Source of the DNA: Cedecea neteri
GTDB lineage: Bacteria > Pseudomonadota > Gammaproteobacteria > Enterobacterales > Enterobacteriaceae
Length of the DNA: 64,000 nt
Assembly: GCF_000758305.1 (NCBI RefSeq)
Contig: NZ_CP009458.1
Location: 4,402,001-4,466,000, forward strand
Reading direction: 5' to 3'
The stretch's first letter is position 1, and each line of letters opens with the position of its first letter. The position numbers were made by a program, and so were the translations under genes. Below are positions 8,300 through 16,758 of the stretch, piece by piece. The notes under the pieces were generated by a model. The model did no database searches. It was not told the origin of the DNA and saw only the letters and a list, made by a program, of their open reading frames with translations.

Positions 8300-9226
8300 A
8301 TGCTGGACGGTATTTCACTGGACCAACTTCGCACGTTTATTGCCGCCGTCGATGAAGGCAGCTTCTCTGCGGCCGCTCGCAAGATGTACCGCGCCCAGTC
8401 GGTGATCAGCGATTTGATTAAGGGGCTGGAAGCCCAGATCGGCGTGCAGCTGTTCGACCGTTCCGGCCGCTACCCAAAGCTAACGCCTGAGGGGGAAGTG
8501 CTGCTGATCGACGCCCGCTGCATTGTTTCTGGTGTTGATTTTATGAAGGCGAGAGCGCGCGGTATGTCGTCCGGGCTGGAATCGGAACTCTCGGTAGTGG
8601 TGGACGTTTTCTTCCCGCTGGAAGCAATGACTTCAGCGGCCAAAGCCTTCCGCGAACAGTTTCCTGGCACGCCGCTGCGCCTGTTTGTTGAGGCGCTGGG
8701 TGGCGGCTACAAACCGGTGCTTAACGGCAGTGCGGGGATCGGTATTCTTGGCTCACTGCCGGATATGCCGGCCTCGCTGACCGGGGAGCGTCTGACCGGC
8801 GTTTCGCTGGTGATGGTGGCTGCGCCCGATCACCCGCTGGCGCAGTTCGAGGGTATGGTGCCAAAAGCAGAGCTGACCAAACACGTTCAGCTGGTGCTGA
8901 CCGACCGCTCCGAGCTTTCCAAAGGGAAAGAGTTTGGCGTGATGTCGCCTTCTACCTGGCGGCTGGGCGATCTGCTGGCCAAACACGCCTTTTTGCTCGA
9001 CGGCCTCGGCTGGGGCAGCATGCCGTCGCACGTTGTCGAACGAGATATTCGCGAGGGGCGGCTGGTGCGGCTGAACATTGAGGACGTCCCGCCCGATGGA
9101 CTCGCGCTGCCGATGTTTGGCGTCTACCCGATAGCTTCGCCGCCCGGCCCGGCCGGACGCTGGCTGATCGAGCGGCTTAAAAACCTCTGCCCGGCAAAAC
9201 TGGCCGCCAGCCGGCTTAAAGACTAA
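8300..9226 (+). CDS. LysR-family transcriptional regulator
   Basis: A 308-residue regulator with the N-terminal winged HTH (LDQLRTFIAAVDEGSFSAAARKMYRAQSVIS split over residues 6-36) and a C-terminal LysR substrate-binding domain from about residue 90. It is divergent from the azoreductase gene, and the shared 255-base gap should contain its T-N11-A operator sites. It probably activates or represses the azoreductase gene; the inducer is not evident. Confidence 0.85.
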   Translation: MLDGISLDQLRTFIAAVDEGSFSAAARKMYRAQSVISDLIKGLEAQIGVQLFDRSGRYPKLTPEGEVLLIDARCIVSGVDFMKARARGMSSGLESELSVVVDVFFPLEAMTSAAKAFREQFPGTPLRLFVEALGGGYKPVLNGSAGIGILGSLPDMPASLTGERLTGVSLVMVAAPDHPLAQFEGMVPKAELTKHVQLVLTDRSELSKGKEFGVMSPSTWRLGDLLAKHAFLLDGLGWGSMPSHVVERDIREGRLVRLNIEDVPPDGLALPMFGVYPIASPPGPAGRWLIERLKNLCPAKLAASRLKD

Positions 9227-9252
9227 TTTCATCCACGGCATCAGGCCGGGTA

Positions 9253-9864
9253 TCAGTCGCTATCAATATCCAGCAGGTTATTTAAAGCATGAGCCCGCAG
9301 TTCATTGACTTTACTGATGCTTTTATCCGGCGAGGAGCGAATCACATCGCGCGGATCGTTAATCAGCACGCGGCCATGGCTGTCGACTAAAAATTGCAGA
9401 TCGTCGATATGCAATTCATGGTTTTTCAGCTTGTTAATAATGGCATTACAGTCCGCCAGCACGTTTTGATTGAATTTCTTATCATCCGGCAGGCTTTTCT
9501 TATTATTCACGATATCTTCGGAATCAAAAGCGTTGTGGATATAGTCTTTCTCCACGCCGACGCTACCGCCATGTTTGACCAGGGCATGAGCATCCACCAC
9601 GGGGAAGCCGAGATGCTTAAGCTGTTTGGTGGTTTCAAGTTCTTTTAGAGCATACTGCTCCGCCGAAATGGTACCCGTAGTGCCAGGTCTGAACAGACAC
9701 ACGCACTTGCGTGGATCCTGCCGCGAATGAAAGACATCCTTTTGGCTCCCAGCGCCGATTTTTTGCCCCAGCGAAGGCACATCCTGAAACACTGTTGTTA
9801 ATGCGGATACATTCGACGTATGCAAGTGCCGCCCCTGGGCTGCATTGTTTGAAACGGTATACAT
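9253..9864 (-). CDS. Minimal protein kinase resembling type III effector kinases (HopBF1/OspG-like)
   Basis: A 203-residue protein with a reduced kinase core. Residues 35-44 form a glycine-rich loop (KIGAGSQKDV). An αC-like helix with Glu lies around 69-82. Residues 152-158 (HIDDLQF) resemble the catalytic loop, with Asp155 in the DLK/DLQ position, and D170 in LINDPRDV takes the DFG-Asp place. No C-lobe helices beyond this are long enough for a full kinase. This architecture is that of the small effector kinases HopBF1 and OspG/NleH. The start at 9864 follows an AGGAGAG site; the longer upstream frame is rejected. Base composition is more AT-rich than the flanks, suggesting acquisition. No secretion apparatus or chaperone gene is in the window, so delivery and target are unknown. 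Confidence 0.6.
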   Translation of the reverse strand: MYTVSNNAAQGRHLHTSNVSALTTVFQDVPSLGQKIGAGSQKDVFHSRQDPRKCVCLFRPGTTGTISAEQYALKELETTKQLKHLGFPVVDAHALVKHGGSVGVEKDYIHNAFDSEDIVNNKKSLPDDKKFNQNVLADCNAIINKLKNHELHIDDLQFLVDSHGRVLINDPRDVIRSSPDKSISKVNELRAHALNNLLDIDSD

Positions 9865-10003
9865 GATGGACTCTCCTGTGCGGTACAACGGCGCGTTATA
9901 GCAAAGCCCTTGAGTGGCTCTGGCAGCTCGCAGGTTCCCGTAAGCCAAACCCTGGCACCTTTCGTAACCAGAAAAATTCCCGCATCCCCATTCCAAACGC
10001 TAT

Positions 10004-10022
10004 GAGATCGATTATCATTCCC
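10004..10022. promoter_or_regulatory. Candidate Fur box upstream of the iron-binding protein gene
   Basis: A 19-base window containing GATTATCATT matches the Fur consensus at about 13 of 19 positions and lies 31 bases before the binding-protein ATG. It is weaker than the site before the receptor gene. Confidence 0.5.
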
Positions 10023-10053
10023 TTCCTAAAATTTCCCGTTCTGAAGGTCATCC

Positions 10054-11184
10054 ATGTTCACAGTGTTTACCGCCAAAGCTCGCTGGCTGCTCGCCGCCGT
10101 TGCCCTTCTGAGCTTCGCCGCCCAGGCCGCACCGATTGTTGTTACCGACGTAGCGGGCCGGGAAGTGACGCTGCCCCATCCGGCAAAGCGCGTGATGCTG
10201 GCCGATGCACGAGCCCTGCTGGCGCTGAATATTATTCACCCGAAGGATCCGCTGGAAAACATCATTGCCTGGGATAACTCGCTGAAGACCAAAGCGCCAG
10301 ACCTGGCGGACGCCTATGCGCGAAAATTCCCGCAGGTAAGCAAAATCACGATGTTTGAAAACCCGTACTACACGGATTTCAGCGTCGAAAAAGCGGTCAC
10401 ACTACAGCCGGATCTGATCATTTTTGACATCGGCGTGCTGGCCAAACTGAAGAACAGCGGCGTGCTGAGCCAGCTGGAAAAAGTAGGCATTCCGGTGCTG
10501 ATTATCGACTTCCGCCAGCAGCCGTTGACCAACACCCTGCCTAGCATCGAACTGCTGGGTAAAGTGTTTGATGAGCAGAAAAACGCCGACGCATTTATTC
10601 AGCACTACCAGCAGCGGATGAACCTGGTCCGCGAGCGCGTGGCCACGCTAAAACCGGAGCAGCGTCCGAGCGTATTTATTGAGCGCGCAGCAGGCATTCG
10701 CGGTGACGAATGTTGCCAGACCTTCGGTAAAGGCAGCTACGGTCAGTTTATTGATACTGCCGGCGGCAACAACATTGGCAGCAAGCTGTTCCCGGAAATG
10801 AGTGGCCAGGTGAATACCGAGCAGGTGATCACCAGCAACCCGGACTTTTACCTGATGACCGGTGCCGACTGGAACCGCGGTAACCGTTCGCCAAAAGCCG
10901 TGCCGCTGGGCTATATGGCCGATAAAGCCGTGGCCGAACAAAAGCTCAAAGGGCTGATGAACCGGACCGGCATTAACGTACTGACGGCGGTGAAAGAGAA
11001 GCGCGTGATGGCGATTTACCATCAATTCTACGACTCTCCGCTGAACTATATTGCGGTAGAAGCCATCGCGAAATTCCTGCACCCGGACCTGTTCAAGGAC
11101 ATTGATCCCCAGGCCGACATCGAACAGGTTCACAAGCAGTTCACCGCGCTGGACTACAGCGGCGTGTTCTGGGTTACTCCGTAA
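10054..11184 (+). CDS. Periplasmic iron-chelate binding protein (ABC, FecB/BtuF-like)
   Basis: A 376-residue protein with a signal peptide (about residues 1-25, cleaved after AAQA) and a cluster-VIII periplasmic binding fold: GREVTLPHPAKRVML near the N-terminus, the QPDLIIFDIG segment, a long connecting helix, and PDFYLMTGADW in the second lobe. Such proteins pass ferric chelates or corrinoids to an ABC importer. The gene precedes a TonB-dependent FecA-like receptor in the same orientation, and both have Fur-like boxes, so a ferric-chelate substrate is likely. No permease or ATPase gene is adjacent, so it must share an importer encoded elsewhere. A C-terminal hairpin terminator separates it from the receptor gene. 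Confidence 0.8.
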   Translation: MFTVFTAKARWLLAAVALLSFAAQAAPIVVTDVAGREVTLPHPAKRVMLADARALLALNIIHPKDPLENIIAWDNSLKTKAPDLADAYARKFPQVSKITMFENPYYTDFSVEKAVTLQPDLIIFDIGVLAKLKNSGVLSQLEKVGIPVLIIDFRQQPLTNTLPSIELLGKVFDEQKNADAFIQHYQQRMNLVRERVATLKPEQRPSVFIERAAGIRGDECCQTFGKGSYGQFIDTAGGNNIGSKLFPEMSGQVNTEQVITSNPDFYLMTGADWNRGNRSPKAVPLGYMADKAVAEQKLKGLMNRTGINVLTAVKEKRVMAIYHQFYDSPLNYIAVEAIAKFLHPDLFKDIDPQADIEQVHKQFTALDYSGVFWVTP

Positions 11185-11228
11185 TGCAAAACAATCCGGG
11201 CTGAATCCAAAGCCCGGACATCCCTTCC

Positions 11229-11263
11229 GCCGAGCGCTAACCTAAACGCTCGGCTTTTTTTTA
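11229..11263 (+). terminator. Rho-independent terminator after the binding-protein gene
   Basis: GCCGAGCG and CGCTCGGC pair around TAACCTAAA and are followed by eight T residues. It indicates that the binding-protein gene and the receptor gene have separate transcripts. Confidence 0.88.
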
Positions 11264-11312
11264 CTTACTTTCTGACTTATTCCGAATTATTCCGTAATAA
11301 AACTATTTACTT

Positions 11313-11331
11313 GAAAATAATTATCATTAAG
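11313..11331. promoter_or_regulatory. Fur box upstream of the FecA-like receptor gene
   Basis: GAAAATAATTATCATTAAG matches the 19-base Fur consensus at about 14 positions, including the ATCATT core. It is 50 bases before the receptor start, which fits iron-dependent repression. Confidence 0.65.
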
Positions 11332-11381
11332 ATTGTCATTTCCAAAAAAACTCATAACGATAACCCCATAATTCGATAGGA

Positions 11382-13520
11382 ATGATGATGCGCCCCCTTT
11401 TTCGTGTCTCTCTCCTGGCAAGCGCGATAGCATTTGCGCTGCCAGCTCTCGCCGCAGATAACACTCAAACAGATAAAGCTCCAGCAGATAAAAAAGCTGA
11501 TGACATTACCGTCGTCGGTAACTGGCTGGATAACCCGGACACCAGCACCGTACTGCTTAACCACCCTGGCGCTCGCTCGATCGTCACCGAGCAGCAGCTT
11601 CATGAACAGGGCTCAGAGACGCTTGCCGATGCGCTGAAGGGCATTCCCGGCGTTCAGGTGCGTGACAGCAACGGCACCGGCGGCAGCGACATTTCGCTCA
11701 ACGTTGGCGTGCGCGGCCTGACTTCTCGCCTGTCACCACGCTCTACCATCCTGATGGACGGTATTCCGCTGGCGGTTGCCCCTTACGGCCAGCCACAGCT
11801 TTCGATGGCACCGCTGGGCATGGGCAACATTCAGTCCGTGGACGTGGTTCGCGGCGGCGGCGCGGTGCGCTATGGGCCGCAAAACGTCGGCGGCGTGATT
11901 AACTTTGTGACCCGCGATATTCCGAAAGAATTTGGCGGCACCGTCAGCGCGCAGACCCAGGGCGCCAGCCACGGCGGCCTGAAGACGCTGACCAGCGCGT
12001 CCGTGGGCGGCACGGCGGATAACGGCTTTGGTGCAGAACTGCTTTACTCCGGCCTGCACGGCCAGGGCTATCGCGAGAGCAACGACAATACCGACATCGA
12101 CGATTTCATGCTGAAGACCAAGTACAACTTCACCGATCGCGATGAGCTGCAGGCTAACTTCCACTATTACGAAGCCCAGTCCGGTATGCCGGGCGGCCTG
12201 ACGACCGCCCAGTATGCGAAAGACCCGTTCCAGTCAGACCGCCGCTGGGACAGCTTTGAAGGCCGCCGCAAGGATATGTCCTTCAAATATAAGCACACCG
12301 AAGACGACAAAAAGCTGGAAGTCCTGACCTACTTCACCGACAGCTACCGCAGCAGCGATCTGGAATATTTCAAGGGCAACAAACGTACCCTGAACTCAGC
12401 GCCTCGCAACTACTCCACCTGGGCGATTGAGCCAACCTATTCTCAGCTTTTCCGCTTCTGGGATATGTCGCACGAGGTCACCCTGGGCTACCGCTACCTG
12501 AACGAAACGTCGGACGAGAAAGGTTACCGCACGCCAAAAGCGTATGATCCGGCGACAACCTTCACCAAACCGGACATGACCGAGTACTACCAGCACAGCT
12601 CCGGCGGTACTGCAGCCAACGCTTTCTATATTGATGATGCCATCAACGTCAGCGACTGGACGATCACCCCTGGCCTGCGCTATGAAAGCATCAAAACGCA
12701 CACCAGCGATTCCTTCCAGAACATCGATCGTGAGAAGACCTACAGCCAGCCGCTGCCTTCTATTAGCGTGATGTACCATATGTCTGATGCCTGGAAACTG
12801 TTCGCCAACGCCAGCACCTCCTTCGGCAGCATGCAGTACTTCCAGCTGACCCGTGGCGGCAGCGGCAACCAGCCGGCAGCGGGCCTGACGCCTGAAAAAG
12901 CGCATACCTACGAGTTCGGCACCCGTTATGACGACACCACGCTGAAAGCCGAAGCTACGTTGTTCTACATCGACTTCGACGATCAGCTGCAATACATCAA
13001 CAACATTGTGGGCTGGACAAACCTGGGCGCAACCAAGCACCAGGGCCTTGAGCTGGCGCTGAATTACGATCTGAGCGAAGTGAACCGCGCGCTGGACGGC
13101 GTGAGCGTATACACCACTTACACCTACACCAAAGCCACCAGCGACAAAGGCGACTTCGCCGGTAAAGACCTGCCGTTCTACTCTCGTCAGGTTTACACCG
13201 TGGGTACCCGCTACGCGACCGGCAACTGGGTATGGAATCTGGACAGCTTTGCACAGTCTAAACAAAGCTCACCGGGTACCGGGCCGAACTACATCACCGA
13301 CGAAAGCGCGGACGGTCAGTTTGGTAATATCGCAGGCTACATGGTGTGGAATATGCGCGGTGAGTACGACTTCGGGCCGTCGCTGTCTAACCTGAAACTG
13401 GGTGCCGGGATTAAAAACCTGTTCGATCAGCGTTATTACACGCGTTCGAATGATAATAACTCTGGTAAATACGTAGGCGAACCGCGCACCTTCTTCGTAC
13501 AGGGTTCTCTGGCGTTCTAA
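11382..13520 (+). CDS. TonB-dependent ferric-chelate receptor, FecA-like without the signalling domain
   Basis: A 712-residue outer-membrane receptor. A signal peptide covers about residues 1-25. The TonB-box-like ADDITVVGNW follows at about 40. The plug domain contains RSTILMDGIPLAVAPYGQP and VVRGGGAVRYGPQNVGG, almost as in FecA, and the 22-strand barrel ends KNLFDQRYY … FVQGSLAF with a terminal Phe. Unlike E. coli FecA there is no ~75-residue N-terminal STN signalling domain between signal peptide and TonB box. No fecI or fecR gene is nearby, so control is probably by Fur alone. Substrate is likely ferric citrate or another small ferric chelate, by similarity to the plug. Three consecutive ATG codons start the gene; 11388 has the best spacing to AGGA. 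Confidence 0.88.
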   Translation: MMMRPLFRVSLLASAIAFALPALAADNTQTDKAPADKKADDITVVGNWLDNPDTSTVLLNHPGARSIVTEQQLHEQGSETLADALKGIPGVQVRDSNGTGGSDISLNVGVRGLTSRLSPRSTILMDGIPLAVAPYGQPQLSMAPLGMGNIQSVDVVRGGGAVRYGPQNVGGVINFVTRDIPKEFGGTVSAQTQGASHGGLKTLTSASVGGTADNGFGAELLYSGLHGQGYRESNDNTDIDDFMLKTKYNFTDRDELQANFHYYEAQSGMPGGLTTAQYAKDPFQSDRRWDSFEGRRKDMSFKYKHTEDDKKLEVLTYFTDSYRSSDLEYFKGNKRTLNSAPRNYSTWAIEPTYSQLFRFWDMSHEVTLGYRYLNETSDEKGYRTPKAYDPATTFTKPDMTEYYQHSSGGTAANAFYIDDAINVSDWTITPGLRYESIKTHTSDSFQNIDREKTYSQPLPSISVMYHMSDAWKLFANASTSFGSMQYFQLTRGGSGNQPAAGLTPEKAHTYEFGTRYDDTTLKAEATLFYIDFDDQLQYINNIVGWTNLGATKHQGLELALNYDLSEVNRALDGVSVYTTYTYTKATSDKGDFAGKDLPFYSRQVYTVGTRYATGNWVWNLDSFAQSKQSSPGTGPNYITDESADGQFGNIAGYMVWNMRGEYDFGPSLSNLKLGAGIKNLFDQRYYTRSNDNNSGKYVGEPRTFFVQGSLAF

Positions 13521-13526
13521 TCACGA

Positions 13527-13660
13527 CCCTCACCCTAACCCTCTCCCTAAAAGGGAGAGGGGATAAAGCAGTATTTCTCGCACCCTTTGGGGTGAGGGGA
13601 TAAAGCAGTTTTTTTAGGTTTTCCCCCTCTCCCTCTGGGAGAGGGCCGGGGTGAGGGGGA
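13527..13660. repeat. GC-rich inverted-repeat element, copy 1
   Basis: The element begins CCCTCACCCTAACCCTCTCC and ends GGGAGAGGGCCGGGGTGAGG, so its ends are inverted repeats; internal CTCCCTAAAAGGGAG and CTCCCTCTGGGAG hairpins are also present. A second GGGGTGAGGGGATAAAGCAG unit lies inside. It fills the gap between the convergent receptor and ascB genes. Four further copies are in this window. Confidence 0.85.
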
Positions 13661-13662
13661 AA

Positions 13663-15093
13663 TTACGCCAGATCCCCGCCGTTACTCGCAATCACCTTCT
13701 TATACCAGTAGAACGACTTCTTCGGCGTGCGCGCCAGCGTCCCCTGCCCTTCATCATCACGATCGACATACACAAAACCGTAGCGTTTGCTCATCTCGCC
13801 GGTTGACGCTGAGACCAGATCAATACAACCCCACGAGGTGTAACCCATCACCGGAATACCGTCCGCAATCGCCTCGCCCATCGCTTTAATGTGTTCCCGC
13901 AGGTAGCTGATACGGTAGTCATCGTTGATTTCCCCTTCGGCATTTACTTCGTCTTTCGCGCCCAGCCCGTTCTCCACCAGGAACAGCGGTTTCTGATAGC
14001 GGTCGTACATCATGTTCATGGTGATGCGCAGGCCGAGCGGGTCGATGCCCCAGCCCCACTGGCTGAAAGTAATGTGCGGGTTCTTGAGCGATTTAATGAT
14101 GTTCGCCGGGTTGGTATTCCCCTCGTTCATGTCTGCCGAAGCACAGCGCGAGGCGTAATAGCTGAAGGAGACAAAATCGACGGTGTTCTTCAGGATCTCG
14201 TTGTCGCCGGGCTCGGTGACAATCTCAATCCCTTTCTCACGGAACATTCGTGCCGCATAAGCCGGGTATGCACCGCGCGCCTGGACGTCAATAAAGAACA
14301 GATTCTCGCGGTCTTTCTCCAGCGCCGCCCAAACGTCCTCCGGCTTGCAGCTGTAAGGATAAAAGTTCCCCCCCGCCAGCATGCAGCCAACCTGGTTTTG
14401 CGGGTTAACTTCGTGGGCGATTTTAGTGACCAGCGCGCTGGCCACCAGCTCGTGGTGCGCGGCCTGGTACATCACCTGCTCTTTATTATCACCGGCTTCA
14501 AAGACCAGTCCCGCACCGGAGAACGGGCTGTGGAGCATGATGTTGATTTCATTGAAGGTAAGCCAGTATTTCACCAGACCGTCGAACGCCTCAAAGCAGG
14601 TGCGCGCGTAGCGGCTGAAAAACTCCACCATTTTACGGTTGCGCCATGAGCCGTATTCCTGGACCAGGTGCATCGGCACATCGAAGTGACACAGCGTTAC
14701 CAGCGGTTCGATGTTGTATTTTTTGCACTCGGCAAACAGGTCGCGGTAGAAGGCGATCCCTTCCGGGTTCGGCGTCGTTTCATCGCCTTTGGGGAAGATG
14801 CGGCTCCACGCTATGGAGGTTCGGAACACGGTGAACCCCATTTCTGCCAGCAGCGCGATGTCGTCTTTATAACGGTGGTAAAAATCTATGGCCTCGTGGC
14901 TCGGGTAAAATTCATCGTCGCGCAGTGCAAAACGTTTTTCCACACCAAGCTTTACCCCGAGGCGATTCTCGCCATGGGGGATCATATCGACGGTGCTTAG
15001 CCCCTTGCCGCCGGCCTGATACGCGCCCTCGGCCTGATTAGCCGCGATTGCGCCGCCCCATAAAAATCCTTTTGGAAAAACTGTCTCAGCCAT
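13663..15093 (-). CDS. ascB: 6-phospho-beta-glucosidase AscB
   Basis: A 476-residue GH1 enzyme that cleaves phosphorylated aryl-beta-glucosides and cellobiose-type sugars brought in by AscF. The acid/base Glu is in YWLTFNEIN and the nucleophile Glu in LFLVENGLG. The N-terminal FLWGGAIAANQAEGAY and the C-terminal KKSFYWYKKVIASNG are characteristic of AscB. It lies 12 bases after ascF, in the same operon. Its 3' end meets repeat copy 1. Confidence 0.93.
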   Translation of the reverse strand: MAETVFPKGFLWGGAIAANQAEGAYQAGGKGLSTVDMIPHGENRLGVKLGVEKRFALRDDEFYPSHEAIDFYHRYKDDIALLAEMGFTVFRTSIAWSRIFPKGDETTPNPEGIAFYRDLFAECKKYNIEPLVTLCHFDVPMHLVQEYGSWRNRKMVEFFSRYARTCFEAFDGLVKYWLTFNEINIMLHSPFSGAGLVFEAGDNKEQVMYQAAHHELVASALVTKIAHEVNPQNQVGCMLAGGNFYPYSCKPEDVWAALEKDRENLFFIDVQARGAYPAYAARMFREKGIEIVTEPGDNEILKNTVDFVSFSYYASRCASADMNEGNTNPANIIKSLKNPHITFSQWGWGIDPLGLRITMNMMYDRYQKPLFLVENGLGAKDEVNAEGEINDDYRISYLREHIKAMGEAIADGIPVMGYTSWGCIDLVSASTGEMSKRYGFVYVDRDDEGQGTLARTPKKSFYWYKKVIASNGGDLA

Positions 15094-15105
15094 GCTTACC
15101 TCTGC

Positions 15106-16566
15106 TTAAAGTGTTTTTACTGCATTATCTGGTCGTACAAACGCCGTGCTGCTGCCCTGCTCTTTGGCTTTCGGCTCCTCGACGGGAATATCTTCAAACC
15201 CGAGAATAAGCGTAGTAATAAAAGACAGCACCACGGCCAAAATCATCACCGCTACCACCCAAACGATGCTCATCGGGTTGGCTGGATCGAAGAACTGCAC
15301 GCTGGTGAATAGCCCCGGCGAGGCCATGGAATGGCTGGCGAGCCCGCCAATACCGGCGACGGCACCGCAAATAAAACCGCTGATAAGGCAGGCAATCAGC
15401 GGACGTTTCAGCCGCACCGCGACGCCGTAAAGCGCAGGTTCAGAAATACCGGCCACAATCGCCGATGCCGCGGCAGCAAGCGCCGTCTGGCGCAGTTCAG
15501 GGTTTTTCGTCCGCCAGGCAACGGCCAAAGACGACCCGCCGAGGGACAGGTTAGCGCCAATTTCCGACGGCATAACCATGCCTTCTTTGCCCGTTTCGGC
15601 GATGGTTTGAATGATTGTCGGCGTAAACACGCGGTGCATGCCGGTCATCACCAGCAGCGGCCAGATAGCCCCCATGATGGCGACGGAAAGCCAGCCCAGG
15701 TAGCCGTGCACGGTGTACACCAGTGAAGAAATCCCGCTGCCAATCCAGATACCCAGCGGCCCAATCAGCAAAATCGCTATCGGCGCGGAAACCAGCACGA
15801 TCAGCATCGGCTTGAGGAAGTTTTTGGTCACCGCTGGCGTGATGCGATCCACGCCTTTTTCGATGTACGACAGCAGCCAGGTCATCACCAGCGCGGGGAT
15901 CACGGTATAGGTGTATTTCACGGCGGTGACGGGCACGCCCATAAAATCAACCGCTTGCCCCTGGGCCGCCTTCGCCATCAGGTCAATAAAGGCCGGATGC
16001 ACCAGCACCCCGGCGATAGCAATCGCCAGCGACATGTTGGTTTTAAATTTCACGGCAGCAGAAGCCGCCACCATCACCGGCAGGAAGAAGAAAGCGCCGT
16101 CGCCGATGAGGTTAAGAATGATAAGCGTCGAGGATGTCGTTTCAAATAACCCGGTCATCGCGAGGATCATTGCCAGCAGCTTCACCATCGAGCCGCCGAT
16201 AATCGCCGGAATAAGCGGCGACATAGTGCCAATCAGCGCATCGAGAATACCCGTGCCGATGCGTTTCAGGGTCAGTTTGCCTTTTGCCGTCGTCTGTGGC
16301 CTGTCGCCAGCTCCTTCGGGAAGATGTTTCAGCACTTCAGCGTAGGCCTGAGACACCGTATTACCAATGATAACCTGGCACTGCTGGTCGTTTTTCACCA
16401 CGCCCAGCACGCCGGAAATGGCCTTCAGCCGGGCGCCGTCCACCCTTTTATCGTCCTGTAATACAAAGCGCAGCCGCGTCATGCAATGGGTTACCGCCAC
16501 CACATTTTCCGCGCCGCCTAAAGCCTCGAGAATCTGTCGGGATACTGCCTCGTACTTGTTAGCCAT
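15106..16566 (-). CDS. ascF: PTS beta-glucoside transporter, EIIBC component AscF
   Basis: A 486-residue inner-membrane PTS permease. The N-terminal EIIB domain (residues 1-90) has the phosphorylated Cys in AVTHCMTRLRF, and the EIIC domain follows with about ten membrane segments. No EIIA domain is fused, as in E. coli AscF, so it relies on a separate EIIA-Glc-type protein. The start MANKYEAVSRQ at 16566 is selected by alignment with AscF and a GAGG site upstream. It is transcribed divergently from ascG and forms an operon with ascB. Confidence 0.93.
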   Translation of the reverse strand: MANKYEAVSRQILEALGGAENVVAVTHCMTRLRFVLQDDKRVDGARLKAISGVLGVVKNDQQCQVIIGNTVSQAYAEVLKHLPEGAGDRPQTTAKGKLTLKRIGTGILDALIGTMSPLIPAIIGGSMVKLLAMILAMTGLFETTSSTLIILNLIGDGAFFFLPVMVAASAAVKFKTNMSLAIAIAGVLVHPAFIDLMAKAAQGQAVDFMGVPVTAVKYTYTVIPALVMTWLLSYIEKGVDRITPAVTKNFLKPMLIVLVSAPIAILLIGPLGIWIGSGISSLVYTVHGYLGWLSVAIMGAIWPLLVMTGMHRVFTPTIIQTIAETGKEGMVMPSEIGANLSLGGSSLAVAWRTKNPELRQTALAAAASAIVAGISEPALYGVAVRLKRPLIACLISGFICGAVAGIGGLASHSMASPGLFTSVQFFDPANPMSIVWVVAVMILAVVLSFITTLILGFEDIPVEEPKAKEQGSSTAFVRPDNAVKTL

Positions 16567-16595
16567 GAGGTGAAACTCTCTTGTTATGATTTCGT

Positions 16596-16609
16596 AGGTA
16601 ACCGGTTCC
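16596..16609. promoter_or_regulatory. Candidate AscG operator
   Basis: GGTAACCGGTTCCA is a near-perfect palindrome centred on CCGG, the usual form of LacI/GalR-family operators. It lies 30 bases before the ascF start in the ascG/ascF divergent region, which suits repression of ascFB. Confidence 0.65.
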
Positions 16610-16666
16610 ACATAATCATGTGTAGTTGAAAATTAGATCACAATGATTATTTTTATTGAGATCGAT

Positions 16667-16688
16667 TTTTGTGATTTACATCGAAATA
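16667..16688. promoter_or_regulatory. Possible CRP site in the ascF-ascG gap
   Basis: TGTGATTTACATCGAA has one perfect TGTGA half and a 3-of-5 second half at correct spacing. A second weaker TCACA half is at 16638. Catabolite activation of asc genes would be expected. Confidence 0.4.
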
Positions 16689-16758
16689 CAGGCTGCACTG
16701 CGCCCTGGCCGCGAAAAGTGTAAAATGGTCAGAAATGACGAACTTACGAGAAGCCTTT

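Noticed and set aside
9227..10053. Type III secretion genes or chaperone near the kinase gene
   Set aside because: None found on either strand; the neighbours are a LysR regulator and an iron-binding protein.
12396..13265. A 289-codon minus-strand frame inside the FecA-like receptor gene
   Set aside because: Shadow frame of a TonB receptor with clear plug and barrel motifs.
13527..13660. The GC-rich repeat cluster as a CRISPR array
   Set aside because: Units are unequal, palindromic and share no regular spacer length; no cas gene nearby.
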